Source of the DNA: Cercis canadensis
Taxonomy: Eukaryota > Streptophyta > Magnoliopsida > Fabales > Fabaceae
Direction: 5' to 3'
Assembly: GCA_003255065.1 (NCBI GenBank)
Contig: QAOA01007771.1
Location: 16,447-80,446, forward strand
Length of the DNA stretch: 64,000 bases
In this document: positions 22,762-36,800 of the stretch, piece by piece
How the letters are laid out: every line of letters starts with the position of its first letter
Position numbering within the stretch: position 1 is the stretch's first letter
Program-made: the position numbers and the translations under genes
Notes under the pieces: model-generated
The model's database searches: none
What the model saw: only the letters and a program-made list of their open reading frames with translations
What the model was told of the DNA's origin: nothing

Positions 22762-22978
22762 ATCGTGGGTTGATTCAGTTGATAAAGATCAGAGTACTTT
22801 ATTTGTAATAACTAAGTTCGAATTACACTTCTTGCAGTGTCTCTTTAATAAACAATTTAGTAAGTATCACTGTTAGCTCTTACTGAGATCTATGAGCCTG
22901 TGGCATATTTTGGTCTTAGAATGTGGTAGCTTCCTCTCACCTTAAACTTTCGTCTATCCAAATAAAAAAAAAAAAAAG
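22762..22978 (+). mobile_element. tRNA-derived SINE (sense)
   Basis: About 217 bp starting near GTGGGTTGATTCAGTTGATA (RNA polymerase III A-box-like), with a B-box-like AAGTTCGAATT about 45 bp on, and ending in an A-rich tail (AAATAAAAAAAAAAAAAA). The spacing is that of plant tRNA-derived SINEs. No clear target duplication is seen. The tail abuts the intron of the defensin relic at 22985 at the place where its second exon should follow. Confidence 0.65.
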
Positions 22979-22984
22979 GAAGAA

Positions 22985-23320
22985 AAAATAATTGTGGTTA
23001 GAAATTAGGATCCTCACAAAAAATGACGATAGAGTTTTTACGTTAATTCCCTAGACACTTGTATTGTTGTTTTGTAAGTGTATCACACACACCAAGAGGA
23101 AACATTGTGTAAAATCTGACCTATGCATAGAAAAGTTTAAGTTGGTTCAATGAAATTCAGATAGTGATGTGTAAGTAGAAGAAGTGGAAATTGTACAAGG
23201 AAATGTCTGCACTCATTTCTTAAATAATTATTACTTGAGAGAAACTAACCAGTGGTGAAAAGCAGAATGCTAAAGCTAGCATAGAAAGGCAGCCAAGGAA
23301 AGCATTTTAGTTGTAGCCAT
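22985..23320 (-). pseudogene. Defensin-like relic, signal-peptide exon and intron only
   Basis: The minus-strand exon 23250-23320 begins MATTKMLSLAAFLC and is the same secretory signal exon as in the neighbouring relic at 25.4 kb, with a matching GTTAGT donor and a homologous intron (23249 down to about 22985). The exon for the mature cysteine-rich peptide is absent. Homology stops within about 20 bp of where it should start, next to the SINE. The exon is itself broken, so this copy is dead. Homology to the 25-26 kb copy continues upstream to about 23680, so the whole promoter-to-intron block was duplicated. Confidence 0.75.
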
Positions 23321-25070
23321 GTTTGCTAGGGATGGTTGGAACTCGAGGTGGAAAAGAATTAATTATATAGCAGGAGAAAGTTGAGCTAAAAATAAATAAA
23401 TAAATAAGTGGATAATTAGAAACAAGGCCATTCTTGGTGGTATTTATCTCTTCCCTTCCATCTCTGCCTATACCGGCTTATCTTCTAGCTACTAGTCTGT
23501 CTTGATTCTCTCTCAAATCTGTAAAAAATCTTGTTTATTTTTGTTTTGATCCTTGGTATCAAATGAGAGGGCTATAACGCGTAGGTCTCTTACTCATCCT
23601 GTTTTGTTTTGTTGCTATCTTTGTATGGTTATGAGCTGAAGGAAACAATAAGATCAAGGCACTTGCTATCCTATAACATGCACCTTACAACCTATCTTTT
23701 TAATTACGTCAAAATTCTAAAGTACATTACAATTTGAAAAATATGTTTCGCATTCACAAGTGCACAGCACAAGATATATCTCAATGGCATATTCCTTACC
23801 ATTTGCAGCTTGGTCTGTCTTCTAATTGTTCAAGAGTGTGTTAACATGCTTACCAATTCTAATGTGGTAAGCATTTTAATTATTTTAAATGCTTCCTTGT
23901 AACTTATCAAGAAACCATCTCACTTAAAATGAATAGTTTTATATCTAACACATCCCTGCATGCAAAAACCCTTTAGGCTTGAAGTGTAGACAAAACACAT
24001 GCCCACTTAAATCTTGTGTGTAAATTTCAATTTAATTGAGAAAGCGGAGGTTGAAGGATTTGATTTCCTGATTGCTTGGTCAAAAAAGCTCTAATACTAT
24101 ATCAAGAAACCATCTCACCCAAAAGCTTAAACTATTATGTGAAAACACAAGAATAGTTTTATATTTAATGTAACATTCATATATACTCTTATATTATCTT
24201 TCTGGACATTGCTGATGTTGGTCCTCTATGTCCTCTAGAAGATTTTTTTTTTAAAAAAAAAGTATTATAAAGATACTCAAATAAAAAGGACTATATGTGT
24301 GTTCTAATGTTAGACTTTATTTAACTTTAGTCATTGACTAGTGGTCATCTGAAATTTTATATTATCATTTGTCATTTTGTAGTATCTAGTGGTCAATGTG
24401 TGACTATAAGAGACAAGATAATCACTCTTCATATAGAACTACAAATGACCATTGATCATAAAGTATAACTGTATACTGTGACTAAAATAAAATAAAATGT
24501 AACTTTAAAACCCACCTAGAATTATTTTTATTTGATTTCCTTGACAATAATTCTCTCTTCAAAAATTTATATCAAATATTTGTTGGGACTATAAATAATA
24601 CCCCTATGTTCTAATACTCTTGCCAAGTTGAGATCCGAGACTATATGACACATTGTCAGTCCAAGCACATTTGAATCAAGATGGCTAAATTTTTTACGCC
24701 AAACCACGCTAATCAGAATGAGAAATGATATATCTACACTAAGATTTGTCACCATTCCTCACTATAGTAAATATAGGCCGTCTAAGTGAATCCAGTTTCT
24801 TATTTGTGTGGCCCGTCGGATTGAATGAAATTCATTGACAGAAAAATGTGGCAGATGTGGACTCAAGTTAGAATTAAAAGATCCAGAAATTGCGTTGCAA
24901 ATTCATTGTGAAGGAAAAATAAATAGTTCATGAGTAGTTTGCTGGTCAAAGCAGTCATTGCCTCAATCATTTGATACTAGGAAAAAAAAACTGTAGCTGT
25001 AGTGGCAATGGTACGTTTATTACACAAAGTAGACAGTGATTAACTTCTTGTCCAAATTACGTTTCACTTC
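23321..25070. other. Intergenic stretch with an internal direct repeat
   Basis: No gene supported. Two direct copies of a motif containing TATCAAGAAACCATCTCAC, each followed by a close form of AATAGTTTTATAT, lie at 23905-23955 and 24100-24180. They may be ends of a small non-autonomous element. The remainder is AT-rich and unassigned. Confidence 0.45.
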
Positions 25071-25452
25071 TTAACAAGGATTTGCGAAGTAACAGAAGCA
25101 GACCCATACTCTCCAACCAAATTCACAGGCTCCACGATCTGCATGCTCCCAAACCTTGCAATGATTATCACAGTGACTAGAGACTGCACAAGGCCCTGAC
25201 CGTGTTTGGCTAGCTTCTCTTCTTACAAAGTTCATTTTTCCCAGTTCGTCCCTCTGCACAAAATGAAAAGAAAAGGAGAGGAAGAAAAGATGATAGTGGT
25301 TTGGAAATAGGACACTCAAAACAGTGATGATAGAGTTTTACACACGTTCAATAAATAACTATTGCTTGAGATTGAAACTAACCAGTGGTTGAGAAAAGCA
25401 GAAGGGCAAAGCAGAGGAAGGCAGCCAAGGGAAGCATTTTAATTGTAGCCAT
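25071..25452 (-). pseudogene. Plant defensin-like gene, two exons, broken copy
   Basis: Exon 1 (25383-25452) encodes a hydrophobic secretion signal, MATIKMLPLAAFLCFALLLF. After a 129-bp intron (donor GTTAGT, acceptor TGCAG), exon 2 (25071-25253) carries the gamma-core and cysteine spacing of plant defensins (family form C-x5-C-x3-C-x9-C-x8-C-x-C-x3-C): CAVSSHCDNHC, a Gly-Ala-Cys segment, and a terminal CFCYFANPC. Plant defensins are secreted antimicrobial peptides of about 45-55 residues held by four disulfides. By eye the spliced reading appears to have about one break, so I call it a pseudogene. The upstream block is a paralogue of 23.25-23.68 kb. Confidence 0.75.
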
Positions 25453-27679
25453 GTTTGCTAATAATGCTTGGAACTCAAGGTGGAAACGTGAGTTCAATTA
25501 TATAGCAGAAGCAAGTTGAGCCAAAGAAAGAATAGAAAGAACAATAAAGAAAGGTGGATAACTAGAAACAAAGCCATTGTTGGTGGTATCAACTATCCAT
25601 CGCTTCTCTTCGATCTCCACCTAAGCAAACTTGGTTCCTTTTCTAGCTACTGGGTTGTTATATTTTCGAGACAACGCCTTTAGAACTTCTTGTATTGGAA
25701 ACACATATGAGAAGTATAAATTGCTTTAAAGAGAACGAGATACCTATGTTTTAGTCTAATACTACACATTTAGTTACATTTGGTTATTTCTAATTTTGTA
25801 GGCTTAGGAACTATAGAATCTATCTTAAGTCTGCTAAAATTCTTGATTGGATCTAAAATATAAAAATAATGCATATCTACATTTCGTAGGTGGTTGCTTA
25901 TTTTGGACGTGAACGAAATGGACAATGGGAAAATGGCTTGTTCTTGGTATCAAACATTTTCCACGCGAGTCTGGTACTTATCCTGTTTTGTTTTATTCCT
26001 GTCTTTGCTAAGATTATAAGTTGTTGGAAACAATAACGTCAAGGAACTTGCTACGCTACCCTTTGGGTGTTCTCTGCAAAACTTACATAAAACTACGTAT
26101 GTTATGTGACTTTTGTTGAGGGGAAATACTGATGTGGCAATACACTATCAACGGTAGATATGAGTTTTAAATTAGATGTAGCATGTAGATGAACATAAGT
26201 TATGTAACATGATCGAATCTAAGTTTGTCACTATAAAAAAATGTTCGATTTCTCACCATAAAAAAATGAGAAACACAAAAAATTTGTGGGAAGAACACTT
26301 ACATAGAAAAGTGACTATCAATGAAGAAGTTGTAGCAAACGCCATTTCTTATGAAAAAAAATTATGTGAGAAAATACCATCACAAAAACTAGCTAGACAT
26401 CATGAGATCAACTATTACCTATGGACTTTTCCATTGATATAATCTTTGGGAAAATATTTTAATTTTTAAAATAAATTTTCCACTATACTTTTTCTGTGGG
26501 AATTCATTTTTTGTTTTGTTTTTGAAATCAAACTTTTGACGATATTATTTCTGTGAGAAATTATTTATTTATTTGAAAAAATTATACCAATCCCTATAGT
26601 TTGGGTTAGTTTTTAATTAGGTCTCTATAATTTGATCCTTAAAAATTGGGTCATTATAGAAATCGATCAAACTGAATCCATTTCCACCTAATGTTTTAAA
26701 AACCAAATCAAAATGGCTGGTCCAATCGGTCCAACTAATGCCTAATTAGACAAACAGGTCAAGAGGTTGGATGTAGTGCAGTGTCAAAACTAGTGTGAAC
26801 TGGTGCCCATGTTAAATAACCGCTGGTTCACTTATATTTTCTTTATTTTTTAGGATCTTTGACCTAAAAAATGAAGTTAGTGAGTAGGTCTCACCATACA
26901 CGCTAGTGGACCTAGAGCGTGTCTCCACACACTCCCACGCTTGTATGCTTCTACCAATTTTTGAGAAAATGTCAAATGGTCAATATAAGTTTGGCCTATT
27001 GGTTTATGCAAGGACAAATATGTCGGGTAAAGTGACCAAAAGTTGCTTGTGTCAGATGTAGGGGACACGCCTTGGGCTCGTTGGCGTGTCCCACGTGGAT
27101 ATGTTGTAGGCCTATTGGCGTGTCTAGTGGGCTCCACCACTTTTGACTTATTTTTTTTTAGTTTATTAATTTTTTTAAAATGTAATATTAAGATAAATAA
27201 GTTAAAAAATATTATAATTGTGTAAATAAGTTTGAAAAGAATAATATTTAAGTCAAAATGCCTTATTTTTCATATTTCAGTGCGTTTTGGACTCTCTCTC
27301 TCCCTCTCGGCCTCTCCCCTTTTCTCCTTATTATTGCTCAGGTCAAGCTTGGGCACCGGCAGTCCAGTGTCTAGCAGCAGCGTGCTTCCAGTGAGTCCCT
27401 CTCTCTTTTTCTCTTGGTGTTTGTTTCCAATTCCATCTCTATCGCATCTCTGTTTTTTCTTTATGGTGTGGCTGCTTCATTTTCTCTTGGTCTCTGTTTC
27501 CAATTCCTATTCAATCTCTATGGCATATCTCTGAAGCTCTCTTTTATAATTTCCTTTTTCTATCTGATGATGTATTGTCACGCAAAAATCATATGCAAGT
27601 GTATATATCAAGAGCAAGTAATATAAAAGTGAATTAAGTATTCCAGTTCAATTATAATTTTACATATTTACCCCTGGCA
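25453..27679. other. Intergenic stretch between defensin relic and ORC3
   Basis: 25453-26065 is paralogous to about 23321-23680 (shared TATCCTGTTTTGTTTT and GGAAACAATAA). The rest has no supported gene. 26876-27140 is locally GC-richer, with imperfect inverted similarity between 26885-26925 and 27110-27140. 27400-27535 contains a rough tandem duplication of about 75 bp with a shared TTTCCAATTCC core. Confidence 0.45.
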
Positions 27680-27688
27680 TTTCCCGCC
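27680..27688 (+). promoter_or_regulatory. E2F-binding site upstream of ORC3
   Basis: TTTCCCGCC lies 118 bp before the ORC3 start codon and matches the E2F consensus TTTSSCGC exactly. Plant ORC and other pre-replication genes are known E2F targets, so S-phase control by E2F/RBR is likely. Binding itself is inferred. Confidence 0.75.
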
Positions 27689-27805
27689 AAAACAGAGAGG
27701 TCTGTCTCGTAATTTTCCACATTCGCCCCAATCTCACATCCTTTCACTCCGTTTTGTGATAGCTGCGCAAGTGGCAGCTAGCATAGCAGCATACGTTGTG
27801 ATCAA

Positions 27806-30800
27806 ATGGCGCCGCCCCCTTCTCTGAATGTTGCTGATTCCTCGCTGCCTCCATCAACGCCCGAAACTATAGAGAATAATGTTCAGGTTCTCTCTCTTTG
27901 CTGCCTGAGAAATCTATATTGATTACAGCTGAGTTCTTCTCTCTATTATTTTCCGATGAGTATATTGTTGATATAGTTACGGGAAAGTGAAATTACCTAT
28001 TCCCAATTTGGAACCCCTTTTTTGTTCAAAATCTTTTATTTGTTTGGAAATTTCCTATGCTATAAGCTTGTAATTGCTCGGTCAACAAAATGATGAATTC
28101 ATAAACTTCCACTCCGAAATAATTCCTGATGTTATAGAGGATCTTGAAGAAAAATGCTATGCGCTTTCATTTTTTTTTTTTTATTCTTATTAAACTTGGT
28201 TTTTGTTGCTCCAAGTAGTTATACTAGGGCACCGATTGTATATGTACTGGGAAAAACGGCTCTATATCTCATGTTGACATATGGTGGACTGCTAACTGGG
28301 AAGAATTTGTCTTGTTCTTTGGTTTCTAAATTTAAAATTGCGGTCTTAAGTGGGAATGCACATCTAACATTCCAAAAACTCCTGGAACATCAATAATTGA
28401 ATATCAACAATTAGGCTAATTATTCAGTACCACAAGTGGTACTGGTACCAATACCATAGGCATTAAGATGATCTAGTCCGTGTATACCAATTGTGGTATT
28501 AAATAACTAGCCCAACAACTAAACTAGAATATTGTTTAATGTAAAAAACTAGAACATTGAGAAACAGTTTGGGTTTTACTTTAGTTTTACATCCCAAACT
28601 GCTATGGGACTTGTGCTAATGTAGACTTCATTTGTTTTCTTTGCGATAGCCATTCTTTGTTCTTCAGAAAGCTTCATCCGGAAGAAAAGAAAGAATATTA
28701 ACGGGACAAGGGAAATTGCGAAAAAGAAATGAACTATCTTCATCATCACCACAAAGCACTAAGAAGCTGGAAGGAAGAATAGCTGAAGAATGTGGTGGCC
28801 ATTTCTTTCAGCAACTTCAAGTTGAAACTTTTGACCTTGTTTGGTCAAAAATTGAGTCCACCATCATGGTCTTCTATTCATCTTTTCTGTTTTTTATGTG
28901 TTTCATATCTTATTGGTTTTCCAGCTCCTTCACTGTTAAATAGCTGAATGCTTGACATTCATGTGGGCAACAGAGTAATATGACCTTTTCTCTATTTTGC
29001 CCCCAAACGATCCAATAAGAAACTATTGAAGTGCTTTCTTCTTTCTATTGCAGGATGTTTTGAGAGATATCGATGCTAATATATTCAATCAAATACAAAA
29101 GTGGGTTATGGAGTGTTTCAATGCTACTAGATCACCAGGAGAACCTAGCTTTGAGGAAGCAACTCGGTCTTGTCCTATTCTGAATGATAACACTCCTAGA
29201 CAGCTATTCACTGGGTTGGTTATCACCAGTAAGCTTTTGAGTTTGCTATTTCTAATGAAGTTGGTTCTAGGATATGGTAGCACCCTTTGGACGCTTAAAT
29301 TGCTGTAAACTGTGTTTAATGAAAAACATATGTCTATAAATTCTGTATGCATGCAGCTTGATTGACTTGTTTGTGTCCATCTTGTTTTAGTGTTTAGGGT
29401 GAGAACACCATTTATCTTTCTAAAGAAAATTCTGATACATTTTTGGTTGAATGATGATTGGCAGGAAACATTGAATTTGTTGATGATTTATTGACATTCA
29501 GAGAGCTTAGCCTTTTCTTAAAATCCCGTGGATGCCATGTGGCTATGCTTTCTTCACTGGATTTTTCAGTAAAAAATGGGATTGCTGGTTGCTTAAAAGC
29601 TTTATTGCGAGAGTTTCTAGAGGCTGCTATTGATGTAAGTGCTTCTATGCACTTATTATGTTTCATTTCTTCTATCTATATCTACTGCCTCCTTAACTTT
29701 TTCCTTTCCATAATGCTGATTTTAAGCAGGCAGCTGATATATCTATCCTAGCATCATGGTATAGAGAACAAGGAAACTATAATAAACCACTTGTTGTAAT
29801 CATTAATGATTTGGAAAGATGTTGTGGGTCGATCTTATCAGATTTCATCCTCATGTTGAGGTATGTTAAAGCATCTTCTGATTTCTTTCCTGATATGTAT
29901 GCATACATATGTGTTACATGGAGTGGACATGTGGATTTTGAATACTTAATTTGATTATTCTACTGCTTATTGTAACTGATGGTTGAGGCCTCATTATGTA
30001 TTTATATTTCTGGTATATACATGTTGGCATTTAGTGTTGTATATTTTGGTATATTGTGGTCCATTTGACTTAGATGATATGATTATGTCTTTCCTTGTCT
30101 TACCTGTTTTTACCAGTGAATGGGTTGTCAAGGTGCCAATTGTCATAATAATTGGAGTGGCGACAACAGTGGATGCCCCAAAAAACATTATTCCATTACA
30201 TGTTCTTCAGCAGTTGTGCCCCTGTAAGTTTATGCTTGGATCACCAGCTGAGAGAATGGATGCAGTTGTTGAGGCTGTTCTTGTGAAGCATTGCACTAGA
30301 TTTAGTATTGGTCATAAAGTGGCACTATTTTTGAGAAACTACTTCTTAAATCAGGATGGGACATTAACATCTTTTATTAGAGCTTTGAAGGTCGGTTATG
30401 CAGTTTTGGGCTTACTGTTGTTTTTATCTATATTTTAGGCATAACATATGTAATAATGAGGAACATGATTTTGTCTCTTATATGCTTATTTTGTGAATAT
30501 GCCTTTCAGACAGCATGCATATTACATTTCTCTATGGAGCCTCTGAGTCTCATACTTGGGCGAATACTCGCTGAAGAGCAAAAGGTAGGATCTCTTAATC
30601 TCTTGTAATGTTTGAATTTTATTTGCTTTGTTCTTCCAAATCCAAATTTGTGTCGGTAACTTTCTCTTAACCTTATTTGTTAGATATATAAAGTGTCATT
30701 CCTTCACTCTTACATCAAAGATTAAGCTTTTAGGTCAAGTTATGTTTTGATATGTTATTAGAGCTTTTTGACTAAGTTGGTCTAGAGTTTGATCCAGGTG

Positions 30801-33800
30801 TTCTCTATTATTATAATAAAAATTAGGTTTCAACATATGGCAGTGTGGTGCTGCTTCAACCTGTTGGGATATCTTGTTTAGGGGCATGTTATAGTTATAA
30901 AGTCATTATCTGGCCTTCCCTTGACCTTAAATGCTGTTAGTGGAAAGAAATTATTTTCCTCTTGGCTCTGAGACTTGCTTTCAGAACTAAGACAAAAGCA
31001 TTGAAATCAATTGTAATTGTCTCTAATTACTATCTCAGGACTTAGACTGGTTGTCCTTCTTACTGAAATCCTGCAACAGTGATGACCTTATTTGATAGGG
31101 TAGGTAGAGCTTATAATTATTTGTATCTTCTGTTTTTCCCCTTCCAATGCATGGAGTTTCTTAAAAGAAAACTTGAATTTGGGCTAACTCTCACATTTGC
31201 TTAAAAGTATGGTTGATTGTTTTGTATTTGAAATAACTTAAGTAATAGGGTGGAATGCATGTATTTCCAATAAATTTTGATGGCATTGTGTGATTTTTGC
31301 TGCTCTTTGGTGTATCTGGTTAGGGTGGAATGTGTGCATTTCCAATAATTTTTCATTGACCTTGTAGCTGTTATGGGATAGGAATGTTCATTCAGCTTCT
31401 CTCTTATATTCTGCCAATTGTCTTATAAAGAAGTTTTTCTTATAGATATGCAGAGAGATTTGCCAGTCTTATTGCACTGATGTTCTTGTGTACTTCTGCT
31501 ATTTTTTATTTCGTTTATCTGTTCAGGAGGTTATCTTATCCTCCTTTACTTTTGTACTCCTACTTCTTTTCTCTTAATTGTTTTTCTTCTTGTATAAAAA
31601 AATTGAGGACTAGTTTTCTCCTATTAAGGTGGAATGATGGAAATTGAAATAAACATGTTATATTTTAAGTGTTTTTGTCGAAGGAAAAGAAAAATTATTG
31701 GTCATATAGGCTAGGGAGTTTTGTTTATTGTATACGTGTGACCAGTTTCTAATTTTTATAGAAGTCCTAGGGTGAAATAATTAGATACATGCTGAGCTAT
31801 CAGTAAAAAGTCAAAGCACTTCATGCATGCCCTCTAGAATAGAAAGTACTTACGCATGAAATGCTGAAATGTTTTAAAGACAATATCATGTGTCAAAGAT
31901 AACAATACAAGTCATGAGTAAGTCAAATATAAAAGACAAAGGGATAGGAGGACATGATTATCAAATTTATATTGGTTGCCTTGAGTTGTATTAAATATGG
32001 ACATGAGTTTTCCTCAAGTGTTACATTCTTTGGTTTTCCATATAGCAAGAAATCAACTACTTCAAGAATAAAGGACTTTCGGAGAATAAAATACCTTTGT
32101 TGAAAATTATCTAAAAATTTTTAGTGAAGAAGTTAATAATTGCAAATGAAGCACCGAACCAAGAGTTCATACTGATTGATGTTTTTACTTTCTTTAACCA
32201 ATGTCAATATGTGTGCAGTGTGATGTGTCACATTCTGCATTTTATGCAAAATAAATAAGAGTCTAAGAAAGGCAAGTCCTACAGAAAATTGTTTCCCTTA
32301 TGTGCTTGAAGCATTTTCTTGATCAGATCATTACCATGAAATTTTTCTTGTTCATTTTCTATAACTTCTGAGCATCTTTTTTCTTTTGTTGGGGGGGGGT
32401 CCATAATGGGATCTCAGGATGGAAAATGTTCATTATCAGCGGAGACTATGTTGAAATATGTGTCTGAACTTCCATCTTATGTGAGGTATTACAATATATA
32501 AATATTTTTTATTTGATTTTTTTTTATTCTAGAATTGAAATGTGCTTGAATTAGACAGTAGGCTCACCCCTTGGTAAAAATGAATCACCTAGGAATCAAA
32601 TGGTTGATCAGACTGGAAAGAACTTGGCTCAGGATTTGTTGGAATTTGTAGTCGTCCAGAAGCTCTGGAGCACCGCGGTTCTGGTAAGATTTTGGGACTC
32701 CGTTTCCTTTTCTCTTTCACAGGCAAACATATTTCAAAACATCACTATCCCCACTGCAGGCTTTAGCCCCGACCCCTCTGTGGTTTTCCCCAGAGCAGTG
32801 CTCTCCTGTATTACCAAAAAAAAAAAAAAAAACTATCCATGGGGATGACATTATTTGTGAACTTATAATGAGGGTTTCTTTGCCCTTATGGTTGATCCAT
32901 TCTATATAAATGTATCTCTGGTATCTTCTGTGAAATTTTATTTTGCTTGAACTGCTTTTGAATCATTGTTTTCAGCTAGCTTTCTTTCCTGAACTTACTA
33001 TACCTTTTGCATGTTTATACTAGCGATTAGTAATTAAATGAGTATTTCATTAAAAGAAAAAAGGAGTTATTAGTGGGTAATAGGTGAGTATAGTCACTTG
33101 GCTTGCTTCAAAGTAATTTTTCAGTTGTGCACTAGAAAATTATGGCACAAATACTCATTTCTTCGTTGTGTTGTTATGCTGGTGAGTTAGCATAATTCCA
33201 TTCCAGGCATGTTTCTATAAGTTTAAGTTCTTGAAAGCTATTAGCATCAATTTGATTAGTTCTACCTTTTATTTGATTTCAGTATTTCACCTTGAATATC
33301 TCCTTTTAGATATAGTTCATTTCCTTACTGCCTAGATTTTGCTATGTTTCACTACACCTGGTGGAAACCATTATTGCATTCACCAAAAAAACAGCCTTTT
33401 CAATTGAATAGTTTTCTGGTCACTAGGAGTGATCAATCTCACAAACTATTAATATCATAAGGAGGTTTCTTAGATACTTTTCATATTTATGTAGTATGTC
33501 ATACTACATGAAATTAACCAATATGAGAATGACATGTATACAAATTAACTGTTTTTAAATTTATTTGAGAAAATAAATAAATTATATTTATATTTATATT
33601 TAATAAAATATAAAAATTACGTATGCTTGCCCCATTAGTGTAGTATGACATACTCATGTAATATCATAGAATCCCCGATATCATAAACAAAGATAGACTT
33701 TCTACGACGCATACTTTGGACATCTATTGATATCTTTCTATGCTGGTTCTTGATAAGACTTCTGTTATTATTTCTGAATCTCCATTATGAAAGTTTTCAG

Positions 33801-36800
33801 GAAAATGCATCTGGAGGTTGCCTTATTTTTTGTTTTCAATCGCTTCTGAAATTTGATGTTCTCATAATTCATTCTTATTGATCAAGTTCCGTTGCTTTTA
33901 AAGGTTAGTTGGGTTCTTTTGTATTAAAATTGACCTCTGGATGTGATAGGAGAAAACTTAAACAATCTGATAAGTGGCTATTTAGTGCATTTATGGGACA
34001 AACACTGACTAAGTTCAAAATATGGTAGGATAGGAAAATTTCATATGGGCGTTGAATTGATAAAGGAATTCACATAGTCAACAAGTAATATAAACCCAGG
34101 GATGAATTTCATTCTCGAAGAGTCATTTTTAACATTTGAACATTCCGTTAAAAAGAAGGTATGGCATTTGAACAGCTAACATGATGAAATATCATCGAAG
34201 GGGGCTTCCAAATTTTATTTCCATAATGGCACCTGCCACCTAAAGATGCGCTCCACATTCTTCTTTCTTGTTATGCCAATTTTTTTTTTTTTTCCTGGAT
34301 AAAAGCTTATGCCATATTAAGTGGTAAATTGTAAATCTGTCCATTCATTTCTGATTTTGTTTGATTTTATCCTTTATGTGCTTCAATGGCAATATGACTG
34401 AAACTTTATTGGTGGATAATTTTGCTCTACCACTAATAATTTTAACATTCCAATTGTTCTTCCTAAGACCGATTCTCCAGGAGTTCCTTTTTATGAATAC
34501 TATCAATTTATGTGTAAAAGTGATGCCAGTCCATCCTGCATCACAAAAAGTAAAACAATTAAAGTTAATCGAATTTCCATTCATAATTAAGACACTGAAT
34601 TTGAATTTGATTGGTCCTCTTGGGAAGATGACACACTACGATATTTGTCAAATTGTTGCATTTTTATGAAGAGTGGTTATCATTAGGTGATGCAGCCTGT
34701 TGAGCCAAGACAAAGCAAAGTAGTAGAACCTTACTAGCCCGTTATTGCCTAAAAATTATACAACCTATTTTTAGTTGGTAAAGCCTGTGGTCTTATGTCG
34801 TCAATAGTATTTGAGAAATTTAGGTGTTTCTTTTGGTGCATCCTTCTTATATCTACCTTTTATTAATAATATGTCTGATTCTGATTTGGGGATATTTATG
34901 GAGTCAATGCCATATAATCGGAACATCAGGTATCTATATTCATTACATATTTGCAAATCTTTTATATTTGATTTGAAAATGACGGAAATGGCGGATCCTT
35001 TTTAATTTTTGGTATGTTTTAGAGTTCCCAATCAGTCTCCTTCTGTGATGATATACTTTTTGGGTTATCCCTTATCTGGTGAATCCTTTTGCCTTGTCCT
35101 TATTAGTTGCCATGCTGCATTACCGGTGAATTTCATCCCGCAGTAAAAAAAATTGGAAAGTATTTTGTAATTATTGTGATTTTTCACAGTCACAGGATAT
35201 GCTAAACCTTTTTTTTTTAAAAATAAATGAAATTGTTTAATAATTGGTTGTTGCTGATAACTTGGCCGAGTTGGAGTTCATAATACTGGTTTTTTCTTTC
35301 CTTTTTAACAGTGCCTATGGGAAGCCGGAAAATATAGTAGAGTCCGACTGCTGGACTTGTTTGTTGAAGTGCTCAATTCAGATTTGTACCCGTCAAGTGC
35401 ATTTGGTAGTCATCTAGGGGCTAAAAACGATCTTGGATTGTCGTCATCAAATGATCCATGCCAACAATATGGTATCTTGCAAAGGGGTGGTATTATTTGC
35501 CAGACAGCACGCAAAGTGAGGTAGTTACAATGCTTTTTTGTTTTCATGTGCAAGATAATCTTTCTTTTATCTGAATATAATTAGCATTTTGTTTTTTTTT
35601 TGTTTTGGGTTTNTTTTTTTTTTTTTGATAGAAGAAATATCAATAAGGAAATGAAAGAAGAATAACAACATTATAAGAAGATAGGAGAATAATTAGCATT
35701 TTATTAGAAAACTGCCAAGGGTCTAGCCAAATATACAAGAGATATATAAAGTTGAGCGAACTTACCATGGGAAAGCTTAGAGGAAAAAGAAACTAGGATT
35801 CTGTACTAAGTGCCATAAAATATTGATAGGATGTCTTTGTCCTTTTCAAATCTAAAACAGTTTCCCAGCTGTAAAGATTAAGAAGGAAGTTCCATTTAAG
35901 AGTTTTTATATTTGAATTTCCTCCCCTAAAGACTCTGTCTAGATCTGGTAGCTTTGAATTATCTTTCTACAATCCACTTCCGATGACCGTTCTCCAACTT
36001 TGTAAAAGTTCTATTATAATTGCTGGATTCACTCATATGATACCTAAGAGAGAGAGAGAAGTTCCAAAGTTCTGTAGTCTCATCTCAATGCAGGGGAACG
36101 CTCTTTGTGTTCTCACTGCTATTTTTGCACAACTAGAGGGTAGATAGAGAAGATACAAGGTGGTTAAGGAAAATCTTGAAAGTTTGTAACTTCAATTTGA
36201 CGTTTATAGTATATAGTTGCCTCAGTTTGATCCCAGTAGTAGTAGTATGTGATGTAGAACGGGGAAAAGAACAAGATAATCAGAATCAGCCTCAAATTGA
36301 AGTGAAATCTGCAGTTTCTTGAAAACTGTAACATGGACTGTAGCAATGTACTGAAAAGAAGGTTTATTATTCTCAAATCATGCAAAAGTTTTTAAACAAG
36401 AGAATTACTATGTTTTCTATAGGTGACTCAATAACCCTAATGCTACTTGAACCAGGAATCCTAATAGGAATAGCCAACTAATCCTAATTGGGATAGGAAT
36501 ACAATCCTGATCTATCCTTTTAAAACATATCTTAAGTCCCAAACAAGTAAACATAAATTCCCCTAATTAATCCTAATGTAACCTTAATTTCCCAATTACG
36601 AACTCTAAATCCCAAATCATAAAATACATAAATAATTCATTAATTAGGATTAATTACACCATCCTTTTCTGCATTAGTATGAGTAAGATTGCTAGTATTG
36701 ATCACAAGAACTTAGCCCAAATAATAACCAAGAAACTAAAGTCAATTTCCTCTGCTCTTTTATTTGTCTATCCAAACCTTTTTAAGTGAACTTAACCACT

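Noticed and set aside
23905-24180. Direct repeat pair as a small LTR (TRIM) element
   Set aside because: No primer-binding site, polypurine tract or target duplication could be placed, so it is mentioned only as a repeat.
26209-26442. 77-aa ORF
   Set aside because: AT-rich, no recognised motif, and no splice or promoter context.
27232-27626. Serine/leucine-rich ORFs upstream of ORC3
   Set aside because: CT-rich leader-like DNA with a rough internal duplication. No family similarity, and two frames are open equally.
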